Below are positions 34,047-43,071 of a stretch of 64,000 bases of DNA, one piece after another (within the stretch, counting starts at the first letter, position 1; each line of letters starts with the position of its first letter). Origin of the DNA: Nodosilinea sp. FACHB-141 (GTDB taxonomy: Bacteria; Cyanobacteriota; Cyanobacteriia; Phormidesmidales; Phormidesmidaceae); NCBI RefSeq assembly GCF_014696135.1, contig NZ_JACJPP010000012.1, forward strand, positions 62,001-126,000. Direction: 5' to 3'. The notes under the pieces are model-generated. The model searched no databases. It was given only the letters and a program-made list of their open reading frames with translations, and had not been told where the DNA came from. The position numbers and the translations under genes were made by a program.

Positions 34047-35555
34047 ATGCAGTCTTACCAAGAACAAGAGGTGTCGCTGCACCGGCTTCTACAGCTGACT
34101 GCGGCAGCCCCAGACTATGTCCAGGTAAAACCTAAGGGGTTTAAGGCGATTCTACAATCGACTGTAGAGTTCCTTGAAGCCCACGACATTCAAGCCCACC
34201 TGCTGGTAAAGCTGCCAGTGGGCGATCCGTGGAATGAGGATGTGCTGCGCTACGGTCAAGGGCTGGAGCTGCCCTATCGAGTGCTGCGGTTTGCGCGCCC
34301 TGATGCAGAGCCCTCGCCCAACTTGGGCAACGAGGTAGTGGTGCCCTTGCCAGAGAGCCACACCTGGCGAGGTGACTACTTTGTGGTGGTGCAATCTGAG
34401 TCCTTTGCGGCCATGCTGATCGCCCATCGGCTGCAGCCGCTGTCGGCTACTCCCACAGGGCAGAGTCAACGACTGACCCCTGAGGGCCAACATGACCCCG
34501 AGGATGACGAAGAGGCCTCACCGCTCTTAGAAGAAGCGACGGCGGCGCGATCGTCGTATCTATCAGTGTGCTGTTCTATCAATCCTGACCTGGTGGCGAC
34601 AGTGGTAAGCGCCATTCGCCGCCAGATTGATCAAGGTCTGGGCACCGCCGATGTCGGGCTCGATCTGGCCGCCCTGACCCAGCAGTGGCCCCAGCTGAGA
34701 CCCACCCATTCACTCACCCCGACCTACCTCACCCTGGTCGATCGCTGGCTCAACTGGCAGCTCAAGCGTCAGGAGCACCTGCGCCAGTCGGCCTCGACCT
34801 ACCGCCGACAGGCGTTGAATATGTCGAGCCTGTCATCCCAAAACGAGGTGTTAATCAATACTCTCCGCCTCAAGGATGATTTTCTCAACACGGTGGGCCA
34901 GGAACTACGCACTCCTCTGACCACCATCAAAACCGCCCTGACCCTGCTTGACTCGCCCCACCTTAAGCCTCCCCAGCGGCAGCGGTATATGGAGATGATT
35001 AGCCATGAGTGCGATCGCCAGAGTGCTTTGATTAGCGGCGTTCTCAACCTGCTACAGATGGAGACCAGCGTTAGCCAAGCCCAGCTTGACCCGCTAAATT
35101 TGTCGGAAACCGTGCCCCCAGTAGTCAGCACCTATCAGCCCCTGGCTGAAGAAAAGGGCATTATGCTGGCTTACACCATCCCTAGCCAGTTGCCGCCGGT
35201 GCTTTGCCCCGACAGCTGGCTGCGACAGGTGATGATTCATCTGCTGAACAACAGCCTGAAATACACCCCCAGCGGCGGTCAGGTTTGGGTGACGGCTTCT
35301 AGCACCGCAGACCACGCCGAGATCGAAGTGCGTGATACTGGTATCGGCATTTCGGCTGGCGATCTGCCCCACATTTTTGAGCACTTCTATCGGGGCCGCA
35401 ACCTGCCGCCTGCTGAAACCGAGGGGGCCGGTTTGGGGCTATCGATTGTGCAGCAGCTGCTGTTGTACTGTGGCGGCACTGTAGTAACCCGCAGCCAGCC
35501 CGGCGAAGGGACAACGATGGTGGTGCGGCTGCCCATTCACCATCGTCGTTCCTGA
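34047..35555 (+). CDS. Histidine kinase-like protein lacking the phospho-acceptor His
   Basis: About 502 residues. An N-terminal sensor region of ~260 residues without membrane helices is followed by a HisKA-like segment and an intact GHKL ATPase: N-box LLNNSLKYTPSG, G1 VRDTGIGIS, F-box HIFEHFYRG and G2 GAGLGLSIV. In the H-box the usual S-H-E-L-R-T-P reads G-Q-E-L-R-T-P: codon CAG (34899-34901, Q285) replaces His. Autophosphorylation by the standard route is thus not expected. ATG 34047, with GGAG upstream, is chosen; GTG 33987 is in frame. It may have another output or act on a partner. Confidence 0.8.
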   Translation: MQSYQEQEVSLHRLLQLTAAAPDYVQVKPKGFKAILQSTVEFLEAHDIQAHLLVKLPVGDPWNEDVLRYGQGLELPYRVLRFARPDAEPSPNLGNEVVVPLPESHTWRGDYFVVVQSESFAAMLIAHRLQPLSATPTGQSQRLTPEGQHDPEDDEEASPLLEEATAARSSYLSVCCSINPDLVATVVSAIRRQIDQGLGTADVGLDLAALTQQWPQLRPTHSLTPTYLTLVDRWLNWQLKRQEHLRQSASTYRRQALNMSSLSSQNEVLINTLRLKDDFLNTVGQELRTPLTTIKTALTLLDSPHLKPPQRQRYMEMISHECDRQSALISGVLNLLQMETSVSQAQLDPLNLSETVPPVVSTYQPLAEEKGIMLAYTIPSQLPPVLCPDSWLRQVMIHLLNNSLKYTPSGGQVWVTASSTADHAEIEVRDTGIGISAGDLPHIFEHFYRGRNLPPAETEGAGLGLSIVQQLLLYCGGTVVTRSQPGEGTTMVVRLPIHHRRS

Positions 35556-35591
35556 CCGTTAGAATGTGTGCTTTGATCGGCAATTTGTTCT

Positions 35592-36515
35592 TTGACCTCA
35601 CCTAAATCTGCGCCGGCTGCCCCGGGCGATCGCTCCGATGCCAAGACGGGGGCGATTTATGCTCTGTTGGCTTACAGCACCTGGGGGCTGCTGCCCATCT
35701 ACTGGAAGCTGTTGGGCACTGCCTCTGCCGTAGAGGTGCTCAGCCACCGCATGATTTGGTCAGCGGTATTTTTAGTCGGCATTTTGCTGGTGCAGCGGCG
35801 GCTGGAGGATTTGCAAACGCTACTGCGATCGCCCCGCAAAGTACTAGTGCTGCTGCTCACCGCCAGTCTGCTGACCTTCAACTGGGGGTTGTATATCTAT
35901 GGGGTGAATAGCGATCGCGTTGTCGAAGCCAGCCTGGGTTACTACATTAACCCATTGGTGACTGTGCTGCTGGGGTTTATCTTTCTCAAAGAGCGCCTGT
36001 ACCGAGGTCAACAGGTGGCCGTAGCGCTGGCGGTGGTGGGTGTGGGCTACTTCATTTGGCAGTTGGGCACCGTGCCGTGGATTGCCCTGGCGCTGGCGGT
36101 TTCCTTTGCGTTTTACGGCTTGCTCCGCAAGGTAGTGGCGGTGGCCCCGCTGGTGGGCCTGGCAGTCGAAACCCTGCTGATTACCCCCCTGGTGCTGCTA
36201 GTTGTGAGCTGGCTCGCGGCCAGCGGCCAGGGGCACTTTGGGGAAGGCCTGCCGATCACTCTGCTGTTTATCGGGGCTGGGGTGGCGACGTCGATGCCAC
36301 TGCTGTGGTTCAACAAAGCGGCCAAACGGCTGACTTTGGCTACCCTCGGCTTCTTTCAGTACCTGGCTCCGTCGCTATCGCTGCTGCTGGGGGTGTTTGT
36401 CTACGACGAGCCGTTCACTCCAGTTCACGTGGTCACCTTTGGCTGTATTTGGACGGCGCTGCTGCTATATTCCGTCACGGCGCTGCGGGCTCGAGGGAGC
36501 GATCGCAGCCTATGA
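35592..36515 (+). CDS. rarD: EamA-family transporter RarD
   Basis: 307-residue ten-helix drug/metabolite transporter, RarD subgroup. Typical features include AYSTWGLLPIYWKLL at the N-terminus, SHRMIWSAVFL, NWGLYIYGVNSDRVVEASLGYYINPL (in part) and SMPLLWFNKAAKRLTLATLGFFQYLAPS (in part). Substrate not known; the family exports or imports small metabolites. The start codon is TTG at 35592. It is convergent with an SH3-like secreted protein gene. Confidence 0.92.
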   Translation: MTSPKSAPAAPGDRSDAKTGAIYALLAYSTWGLLPIYWKLLGTASAVEVLSHRMIWSAVFLVGILLVQRRLEDLQTLLRSPRKVLVLLLTASLLTFNWGLYIYGVNSDRVVEASLGYYINPLVTVLLGFIFLKERLYRGQQVAVALAVVGVGYFIWQLGTVPWIALALAVSFAFYGLLRKVVAVAPLVGLAVETLLITPLVLLVVSWLAASGQGHFGEGLPITLLFIGAGVATSMPLLWFNKAAKRLTLATLGFFQYLAPSLSLLLGVFVYDEPFTPVHVVTFGCIWTALLLYSVTALRARGSDRSL

Positions 36516-36550
36516 CGAAAGCTTGCCAACGGTTAGTGCCCTGGCGCCAT

Positions 36551-37168
36551 CTAGGGACAGGGCACAGCGCTGGCACCGATCACTTGGCCGTTGGCGCTGG
36601 TTTCCACCACCCAGCCGGTGCTGCCGTCAAAGATAGTCACCTCTAGCCAGGTGCTACCATCGCCAGGTGCCCGGCGCCGGGGCGGATTGGCAGATGTGTA
36701 GATTGTGTCTCCAGCGTTGTAGTTGGCCAAGATAGCGGCATTGTTGGTGGTTGTGGCCCTCACCGGCAGCCGCACATTGGCTCGAAAGCAGGCTCGCACC
36801 GCTTGCGGTGGGCTGCCGCAGGGGCCTAAAAATGAGGCACTAATCCAGCCCATAGGCTGTACAGACGACAGGCCGTTAAAGTTATTGCCTAAAAAGATCT
36901 GGGCGCGGCCTTGGGCCAGCACCCCGGTTAAGCGCACTTGGGTACCCCCTGGCAGGGTGCCCAGGCGATTAGTGACTGGCCCGAGGCTGGTGTTGTCAAA
37001 CACCTCAGCGGCCTGGTTGAGCTGGCGGCACTGGCGAATTAAACCTTGATTTTCTTGCAGGCCTTGAATGATGGCCCTGGGGATTTGGGCCAGGGCAGTA
37101 GGGCTTAAGCCGCAAGCGATCGCCGCCGTTACCAGCACAACGGCTAGGGGTCTCAAGGGTTTCGTCAT
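36551..37168 (-). CDS. Secreted SH3-like domain protein
   Basis: 205 residues. A signal peptide (~1-27, ending ALAQI) is followed by two bacterial-SH3-like units, one around residues 60-120 (GGTQVRLTGVLAQGRAQIFL, GWISASFLGPCG) and one around 125-195 (CFRANVRLPVRATTTNNAAI, TWLEVTIFDGSTGWV). Four Cys residues could form disulfides. Probably binds the cell wall or another periplasmic ligand; no catalytic domain is present. Confidence 0.75.
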   Translation of the reverse strand: MTKPLRPLAVVLVTAAIACGLSPTALAQIPRAIIQGLQENQGLIRQCRQLNQAAEVFDNTSLGPVTNRLGTLPGGTQVRLTGVLAQGRAQIFLGNNFNGLSSVQPMGWISASFLGPCGSPPQAVRACFRANVRLPVRATTTNNAAILANYNAGDTIYTSANPPRRRAPGDGSTWLEVTIFDGSTGWVVETSANGQVIGASAVPCP

Positions 37169-37258
37169 GGCAGATCTCCTATCCTCAACATAGATTTGCT
37201 GCCCAGGCTAGGGTCAGCTTGGGACTGATAGTATCTCGAGAGGTATTTTGATGGGGCG

Positions 37259-38152
37259 CTAGCGCCAGTTTTCGCGGCGCAGCAGGGGGTTCATAAACTC
37301 ATTTAGCCCCTCACCCACCAGGGATAGCCCCGTCACCATCAGGGTCAGGGCCAACCCGGGAAATAATGCCGTCCACCAGATGCCCGTAGGCAGTGCATCG
37401 AGTGCCTGGCGAATGTCGGCCCCCCACTCGGGTACCTGCTCGGGCAGACCTAATCCCAAAAAGCCCAGACCCCCCAGCACCAGAATGGCGTCGGCGGCGT
37501 TGAGGGTAAATAGCACCGGCACGCTTTGAATCACGTTGAGAAACAGATAGCGGGACAGCACTGTCCAGGTCGAAGCCCCCATGGCCTGGGCGGCTTCGAT
37601 AAATAGCTCGGTCTTAACGCTGACGGTGTGGTTGCGCACCACTCGGTAATATTGAGGAATGTAGGCAATGCTGAGGGCGATCGCGGCATTCACCACTCCT
37701 CGACCCACCACAAAGGCCAGGGTGACCGAGAGCAGCAGCCCCGGCAGGGTGTAGATCGTATCCATAAAGAACAGCAAAGCGCGATCGAGCCAGCCGCCCA
37801 GGTAGCCGCTGACCATACCCAGAGGCACCCCAATCGCTACGCTGAGCAGCGTGGCCAGCAGCACCACCTGCCAGGCAGCGCGGGTGCCAAATAGCGTGCG
37901 CGAAAATACGTCATAACCCTGTCGCGTGGTGCCAAACCAGTGGGCACCCCCAGGGGGCTCGTGGATGGGATTCTGTAGGGCGGTGGTGGGGTCAATCAGC
38001 CAGCCCCAGCTCGCCATTAGCGGCGCTAGCAGGGCAATCAGAATGAACGCCAGGGTGATGGCCAAGCCCACCCCCATCAGCACCATAGATACGTTGGTGG
38101 CCGGTTTGGCGGCTGGGTTGCGCAGCAGGGGCAATCGCGGAGTGGTAGCCAT
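37259..38152 (-). CDS. ABC transporter permease, DppC/OppC type
   Basis: 297-residue inner-membrane permease of peptide/nickel importers. An N-terminal OppC-N region (LMGVGLAITLAFILIALLAP, HWFGTTRQGYDVFSRTLFGTR) is followed by five more helices and the EAA loop EAAQAMGASTWTVLSRYLF that docks the ATPase. No partner permease, ATPase or binding protein is nearby, so it is an orphan component; cyanobacteria often scatter such genes. Substrate unknown. Confidence 0.9.
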   Translation of the reverse strand: MATTPRLPLLRNPAAKPATNVSMVLMGVGLAITLAFILIALLAPLMASWGWLIDPTTALQNPIHEPPGGAHWFGTTRQGYDVFSRTLFGTRAAWQVVLLATLLSVAIGVPLGMVSGYLGGWLDRALLFFMDTIYTLPGLLLSVTLAFVVGRGVVNAAIALSIAYIPQYYRVVRNHTVSVKTELFIEAAQAMGASTWTVLSRYLFLNVIQSVPVLFTLNAADAILVLGGLGFLGLGLPEQVPEWGADIRQALDALPTGIWWTALFPGLALTLMVTGLSLVGEGLNEFMNPLLRRENWR

Positions 38153-38348
38153 AGCAGCGCACCGGGCAGTAGTGAATAGGCTCTTATTATGCCAGAGGCA
38201 GGGTCAAAGACTGGGGCTAAAGGCGATCGCCCAGTTCACTGGCTGGCATTGTCATAATAAATTTAGCTAGACCTTAGCCTAGTGTCTGGCCAAATTTTGG
38301 CAAGCACGGCGAGACCGCGATCGCCCTACCGATCTTTCTGGAGCCCTC

Positions 38349-38927
38349 ATGACCGTCACCAATAGCGCCACTGTTACACCGCAGGTTCTGGAGGCCGCTG
38401 CCTCTGGGGCAAAACGTAGTGCTCAGCAAGTAACGGCCGCCCTGCTAGACGCCGAGCGGCAAACCAAGGTAGAGCGGCGGCAGTTTTCCCCCGAGGCGCT
38501 GTTGGGCAACTGGCGGCTGCGGTTTACGGCCCCTAAAAAGCCTACCTACAAAGCGGGAAAACCCCAGGGGAGTGGATTTTATATGCCGGGATTGGCGATC
38601 GCCTCTCTCTGCTTCAGTCGAGACGACAATGACCAGCTGACGATTCAAAACCAGCTTCAGGTGGGGCCGGTCAAACTGCGGTTTACGGGGCCAGCCAAGT
38701 TTTTGCCTAAGAAGAACCTACTGGCCTTTGACTTCGTTCGCCTTCAGGTGTTGGTGGGTAGTTTAACGCTGATCAATCTACCCCTACGCAGCAAAGCCGC
38801 TAAAGCAGGCGATTTTGTGGCTACTTCGGTGGCTAAGCTGCCGTTTTTCTCCTTCTTTATGGCCGAGGAAGGCTATGTTGCCGCTCGGGGGCGCAGCGGG
38901 GGGCTGGCCCTTTGGGTCAAAAAATAG
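38349..38927 (+). CDS. PAP/fibrillin-like (plastid lipid-associated) protein
   Basis: 192-residue protein with the fibrillin pattern: LLGNWRLRFTAPKKP near residues 56-70 and a terminal GYVAARGRSGGLALWVKK resembling the fibrillin C-terminal strand. No signal peptide. Fibrillin-like proteins bind lipids or prenylquinones at thylakoids and plastoglobule-like bodies; the role here is inferred from the fold. Confidence 0.7.
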   Translation: MTVTNSATVTPQVLEAAASGAKRSAQQVTAALLDAERQTKVERRQFSPEALLGNWRLRFTAPKKPTYKAGKPQGSGFYMPGLAIASLCFSRDDNDQLTIQNQLQVGPVKLRFTGPAKFLPKKNLLAFDFVRLQVLVGSLTLINLPLRSKAAKAGDFVATSVAKLPFFSFFMAEEGYVAARGRSGGLALWVKK

Positions 38928-38948
38928 GGGCGGGGTCAACCCAGCCCC
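38919..38948 (-). terminator. Intrinsic terminator for the 39008-39397 gene
   Basis: On the minus strand, stem GGGGC-x-GGGT / ACCC-x-GCCCC (38927-38948) is followed by TATTTTTTG. It overlaps the 3' end of the convergent fibrillin-like gene and lies about 60 bp downstream of the leftward gene. Confidence 0.7.
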
Positions 38949-39007
38949 GAAGGGACATGTCTTGAGATGATCAGAGGCCAACGGTAGGGATGCCCCTGCA
39001 AAGCCGC

Positions 39008-39397
39008 TTAGGCTAAGGTTTCGGGGCAGTAGCCCAGGCCCATCACAAACTGACGGCGAAAAGCTTCAATCTCTTCGCGATCGGGCTTGCCGTGGGACAC
39101 GATCGCTACTTGGTAGCGGCGCATGACATCAATAGGTGACTGCCCAGTTTCTAGGCCCCACAGAGCCATGCGGACTCGAATGCCGGGGTCGTAGGCTACG
39201 CCCAGTTCATTCATGTAAGCGCGAAAATCTTCGGCGTCGGGAACGCCAATGTTGTCGTTCATTTTGACGCGGACGACCCACCCATCGATCTGATGGATCA
39301 CCGTCATAAACTCCAGAGGCAATCTCGGGGTGCCCAGCAGGTGTTCGACTACGCGGAGGGTCAAACTGGCATTGGCGAGATAGTAGGTGTATTCCAT
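39008..39397 (-). CDS. Conserved hypothetical protein
   Basis: 129-residue soluble protein, not recognised. N-terminal EYTYYLANASLTLRVVEHLL is helical; the middle VIHQIDGWVVRVKMNDN and IRVRMALWGLETGQSPIDVMRRY are regular alpha/beta; the C-terminal half has an EEIEAFRRQFVMGLGYCP segment. No signal peptide, membrane segment or metal motif. It has normal codon use and an intrinsic terminator, so it is likely a real, expressed gene. Confidence 0.65.
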   Translation of the reverse strand: MEYTYYLANASLTLRVVEHLLGTPRLPLEFMTVIHQIDGWVVRVKMNDNIGVPDAEDFRAYMNELGVAYDPGIRVRMALWGLETGQSPIDVMRRYQVAIVSHGKPDREEIEAFRRQFVMGLGYCPETLA

Positions 39398-39516
39398 CGT
39401 TGACCTTTAGGCAGGTGCTAGAGTTCTTATGTCCTTATTGTCTGGGATCAGCTCTCAGGTTGTTAGGGTTAAGTCCCCCTACTCGACCTGGGTGTATCCA
39501 CCCAACCTGCTAGGCG

Positions 39517-40650
39517 ATGTGCAATAGTTCAAACCTTGCTCCAGAGACGGATCCGAGGGCTCAAAGCCCTTCTGATGAGTATTCCCTGGCGGCCTATCAA
39601 TATTCTCTCCCACCAGAAATAATTGCTCAAACTCCCGTCACACCAAGGGATTCGTCTCGTTTGCTGGTGGTCGATAGCCCCACTACCCACCGTCATCACC
39701 ACTTCCGCGACCTACCTACGCTGCTGCAGCCGGGCGACTTACTTGTCCTCAACGACACCCGGGTGATTCCGGCCCGGCTACCTGGGTATAAACCCAGTGG
39801 TGCCCAAGTGGAGGTGTTTTTGCTGGAAGACCAGGGCGATAACCAGTGGCTGGCTCTAGTGCGCCCCGGCCGCCGTTTGAAGCCAGGAGCCACAGTGCAT
39901 TTTGGCCCCAATCCCAACCAGCCTGACCTAATAGCCCAGGTGCTGGCTACCGACCCTGAGACCAACGGTCGCTTGCTGAAGTTTGAGCCCCAGGGAAATG
40001 AGTCCCTATTAGACCTGTTTGAGCGGCTGGGGGAAGTCCCCCTACCGCCCTACATCACCGATAGGGCGGCTTCCCCTGAGCAATACCAGACGGTTTATGC
40101 TGAGGCTCCGGGGGCGGTGGCGGCTCCGACGGCGGGGCTACACTTTACGCCAGAGTTGTTTGAGCGGCTAGAAGAGAAGGGGGTGGGGCGATCGCACATC
40201 ACCCTCCACGTCGGCGTGGGCACCTTTCGCCCGGTGGAGGCCGACAACATTCTCGACCACAAAATGCACGGCGAATGGATTGATGTTTCGCCAGAAACCG
40301 TAGCGCAGATCAACGCCACCAAAGCCCGAGGCGGGCGCGTGATTGCCGTCGGTACGACGGTGGTGCGTGCCCTAGAAGGGGCTGCCCAAGGCGGCGAGCT
40401 GCAACCCTACCAGGGCAAAGTAAACCTGTTTATTTACCCCGGTTACAGGTACCGAGCGATCGATGGGTTGATCACCAACTTTCACCTGCCGGGCTCTAGT
40501 CTGCTGATGCTGGTCAGCGCGTTGATAGGCCGAGAGCGATTGCTGGGGCTGTACGAAACCGCTATTCAGCACGACTATCGCTTCTATTCCTTTGGCGATG
40601 CCATGCTAGTTTTGCCAGAGGCAGTCCAAGGTGAAAACGTTGAGCGGTAG
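39517..40650 (+). CDS. queA: tRNA preQ1(34) S-adenosylmethionine ribosyltransferase-isomerase
   Basis: 377 residues; transfers and isomerises the ribosyl group of S-adenosylmethionine onto 7-aminomethyl-7-deazaguanine in tRNA, giving epoxyqueuosine. Diagnostic segments include [24 protein letters not shown] (in part), [43 protein letters not shown] and [19 protein letters not shown] (in part). A short Ser/Pro-rich N-terminal extension (~25 residues) precedes the catalytic core; the true start could be internal. Confidence 0.95.
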   Translation: MCNSSNLAPETDPRAQSPSDEYSLAAYQYSLPPEIIAQTPVTPRDSSRLLVVDSPTTHRHHHFRDLPTLLQPGDLLVLNDTRVIPARLPGYKPSGAQVEVFLLEDQGDNQWLALVRPGRRLKPGATVHFGPNPNQPDLIAQVLATDPETNGRLLKFEPQGNESLLDLFERLGEVPLPPYITDRAASPEQYQTVYAEAPGAVAAPTAGLHFTPELFERLEEKGVGRSHITLHVGVGTFRPVEADNILDHKMHGEWIDVSPETVAQINATKARGGRVIAVGTTVVRALEGAAQGGELQPYQGKVNLFIYPGYRYRAIDGLITNFHLPGSSLLMLVSALIGRERLLGLYETAIQHDYRFYSFGDAMLVLPEAVQGENVER

Positions 40651-40742
40651 GGGATTGCTCAGGCTAGTGGCCTGGCGATCGCGCTCAGATACCCTACCCA
40701 AGTGGCAACCCTGCCTGTTCTCCGGCAGAGGCTAATAGAACG

Positions 40743-41579
40743 ATGTCTCCTGTTCGCCACACGTTATCTAGCGCGTCTGTGCCTCTGACCTACCGGCAGT
40801 GGGGAGACGGAGAACCACTGATGCTGCTCCACGGGCTGGCCGACCACGGGTTAGTGTGGCAGAGCTTGGCCGAAACCTTGAGGACGCGCTATCGCTGTCT
40901 GGCTCCCGACCTACGCGGTCATGGCGACAGCGGCAAGCCCGACAATGTTGCCGTTTACGATGCGCTTGAACTGGTTGACGATTTAGAAGCTCTGGCGATC
41001 GCCTGTCACGCTGAGCAGCTCACCGTCGTGGCCCATTCTTGGGCCGCCAAACTAGCGCTGCTGTGGGCCAAGCGGCAACCCCAGCGCGTTCGTCTTTTGG
41101 TACTGGTGGATCCGTTTTTTGTGAATCAGCTGCCAAGGTGGTTGCAGCCCACGTTCCCCTTGTTCTATCGCACTCTGCCCTTTTTGAAGGTGATGGGGCC
41201 ATTTGAGAGCTGTGAGGCAGCAGAATCTGTTGCTCGCACCCTGAAGCAGTACCGGGGCTGGAGCCCCCTGCAAGCGGCAGTGTTTAAGGCCGGCATAGAG
41301 CAGAAGCCTGATGGCCGCTGGGGGAGCAAGTTTGCGATCGCTGCCCGCAACGGCGTGTTTCGCGACACTCTGCATCGGGCAGGGTTCACCACAGAGCTGG
41401 CGGTGCCGACCCTGTTGCTGCTGCCCCAAGCCGGGCTCAACCGCAAGGCCTGGCAGCTCAAACCCTACTGCACCCACCTACCCAATCTGAAAATACAGAC
41501 CATCCCTGGCAACCACTAGCCTCACCTGGTGGAACCTGAGGGGTTTAATCAAAGCGTGGCCGACTACCTGGGACGGTGA
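40743..41579 (+). pseudogene. Alpha/beta hydrolase interrupted by an in-frame amber codon
   Basis: The open frame 40743-41519 encodes 258 residues of an alpha/beta hydrolase: HG oxyanion loop MLLHGLADHG, DLRGHGDSGKP, and nucleophile elbow VVAHSWAAK with Ser. At 41517-41519 a TAG stops translation after IPGNH. The same frame continues for 19 codons (PHLVEPEGFNQS...) to a TGA at 41577-41579 and matches the family's C-terminus, where the catalytic His lies in a GNHxxH segment. A single base change (for example CAG to TAG) explains the break. The product is probably inactive unless the stop is read through. Confidence 0.7.
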
Positions 41580-41669
41580 TTGGGGACGGGAGTATATGGT
41601 TTAAGGCAGCGTTCTGATCCCTGAACCCTATACCTTGTACCCTGAACCTTAATTCCAACCCATCACAAA

Positions 41670-42815
41670 TCAATCGTGAATAGAGCCATCGGGCATGATC
41701 GCCCCGGTGAGAATGGCGCCGGTGAGCTTGACCATGGTGCGACCCCCAACTGCCACCTTTGCGCCGCTGAGGTCGGCCCCGCTGAGGTCGGCCCCGCTAA
41801 AGTCAGCCCCAATCAAGTCGGCCTCGCGCAGGTTGGCGTGGCTGAGGTCGGCCTGAAGCAGGTTGGCGCGAAACAGCTTGGCCTTGCTGAGGTTGGCCCG
41901 ATTGAGGTTGACCTTGTGCAAAAAGGCATCGCTAAGGTCGGCTCCGCTGAGGTTGGCCTCGCTGAGGTTGCGTCCCCCGAAGTCTTTTTCGCGCAGGTTG
42001 GCCCCGCTCATGTCGGTGCCACTGAGGTCGGGGCTTTGGCGCGATCGCGCGGCTCCGCTACGGGTGTGGGCGTTGTAGCTGTTGTAGGAGTCGTTGGCGG
42101 GTTTGGAGCTGGCCTGGCTGCTGGGGGGAGAGCTAGGTGCTTTGCCGTTGGTAGAGCTGGCCTTGCTCTGGGTGTCCGAACTGCCTTTGGCGCTGGCGGT
42201 ATCGCCCCCTACCCCCGCCGCTGCATCGCGCCGCTGGCGGTAGGTTTGCGACTGGCCGGTGCTAGAGCTTGAGGAAGAGGTGCCGTTGCCGGAGGTGCTG
42301 GAATTTGAAGAGGGCCCACCGTTAGATGTGCTAGAGCCTGAGGATGGGTTGCCGTCGCTCTGGCTGGCCCCGTAGTAGCTGCTGCCGTAGGTGCTGCGCT
42401 GATAGCGGTAATAGCGATTGTGGGAGCCCGATCGCTGCTCCTCTTCGCTGTCGTCATCTCGGGACTGGGCACTGCCGTAGCCCTTGCTACTATAGCCGTT
42501 GCTGTAGGACGAGCGATAGTCGCTGGTGCCGTAGCCGCTGGCGGACGAGGGGCGATAGCCGCTGGCGGTGCCATAGCGACTGCTGGCCGAGCTGGCGCTG
42601 CTGCGACTGTTGCGGTTGTGCGATCGCAGCAAATCTCGAGCGTGGTTCAGCGCTTTAATCTTGTCTTGGGCCTTTTGATACAGTCGCTCGTTGTCTTGGG
42701 GAATGCGATCGGGGTGCCAGACAAACACTAGATCTTTATACGCCTGGTTGACATCCTCGATCGAGGCACCGGGCTCTAGCTCCAAAAGTCTATAGGCGTT
42801 GTCCAGCTCTCGCAT
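41670..42815 (-). CDS. J-domain and pentapeptide-repeat protein
   Basis: 381 residues. An N-terminal DnaJ domain (residues ~1-65) has YRLLELEPGASIEDVNQAYK and the essential HPD in WHPDRIP. A long Ser/Gly/Tyr/Thr-rich linker (~66-262) is likely disordered. The C-terminal ~115 residues are pentapeptide repeats of A(N/D)Lxx type (SGANLREKDFGGRNLSEANL and onward), folding as a right-handed beta-helix. It could recruit Hsp70 to a partner bound by the beta-helix. Composition of the linker is extreme, giving long shadow frames on the other strand. Confidence 0.88.
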   Translation of the reverse strand: MRELDNAYRLLELEPGASIEDVNQAYKDLVFVWHPDRIPQDNERLYQKAQDKIKALNHARDLLRSHNRNSRSSASSASSRYGTASGYRPSSASGYGTSDYRSSYSNGYSSKGYGSAQSRDDDSEEEQRSGSHNRYYRYQRSTYGSSYYGASQSDGNPSSGSSTSNGGPSSNSSTSGNGTSSSSSSTGQSQTYRQRRDAAAGVGGDTASAKGSSDTQSKASSTNGKAPSSPPSSQASSKPANDSYNSYNAHTRSGAARSRQSPDLSGTDMSGANLREKDFGGRNLSEANLSGADLSDAFLHKVNLNRANLSKAKLFRANLLQADLSHANLREADLIGADFSGADLSGADLSGAKVAVGGRTMVKLTGAILTGAIMPDGSIHD

Positions 42816-43071
42816 GTAGAGACAATCTCGCGCTTAGGGTGTTAAGGCCAGTGCTCAACTCATAACATTTTAGGCGGGTTCCCGCCGCTAGCGTAAGACC
42901 TGGGCCGTTATCTACTGGTTTGCTTAACGGGTTTGAACCTAAATCCCTTGATTCTTCGAAAGAATTTGGGGGATCGACGCAGCTTAATATACATACATTA
43001 AGTTCAGTGCGTCTTCCAGCATGTTGCTTTCAGCATGTTCTAGGCGGCTGGTTAGCAGGAAGGAGAGGGCA

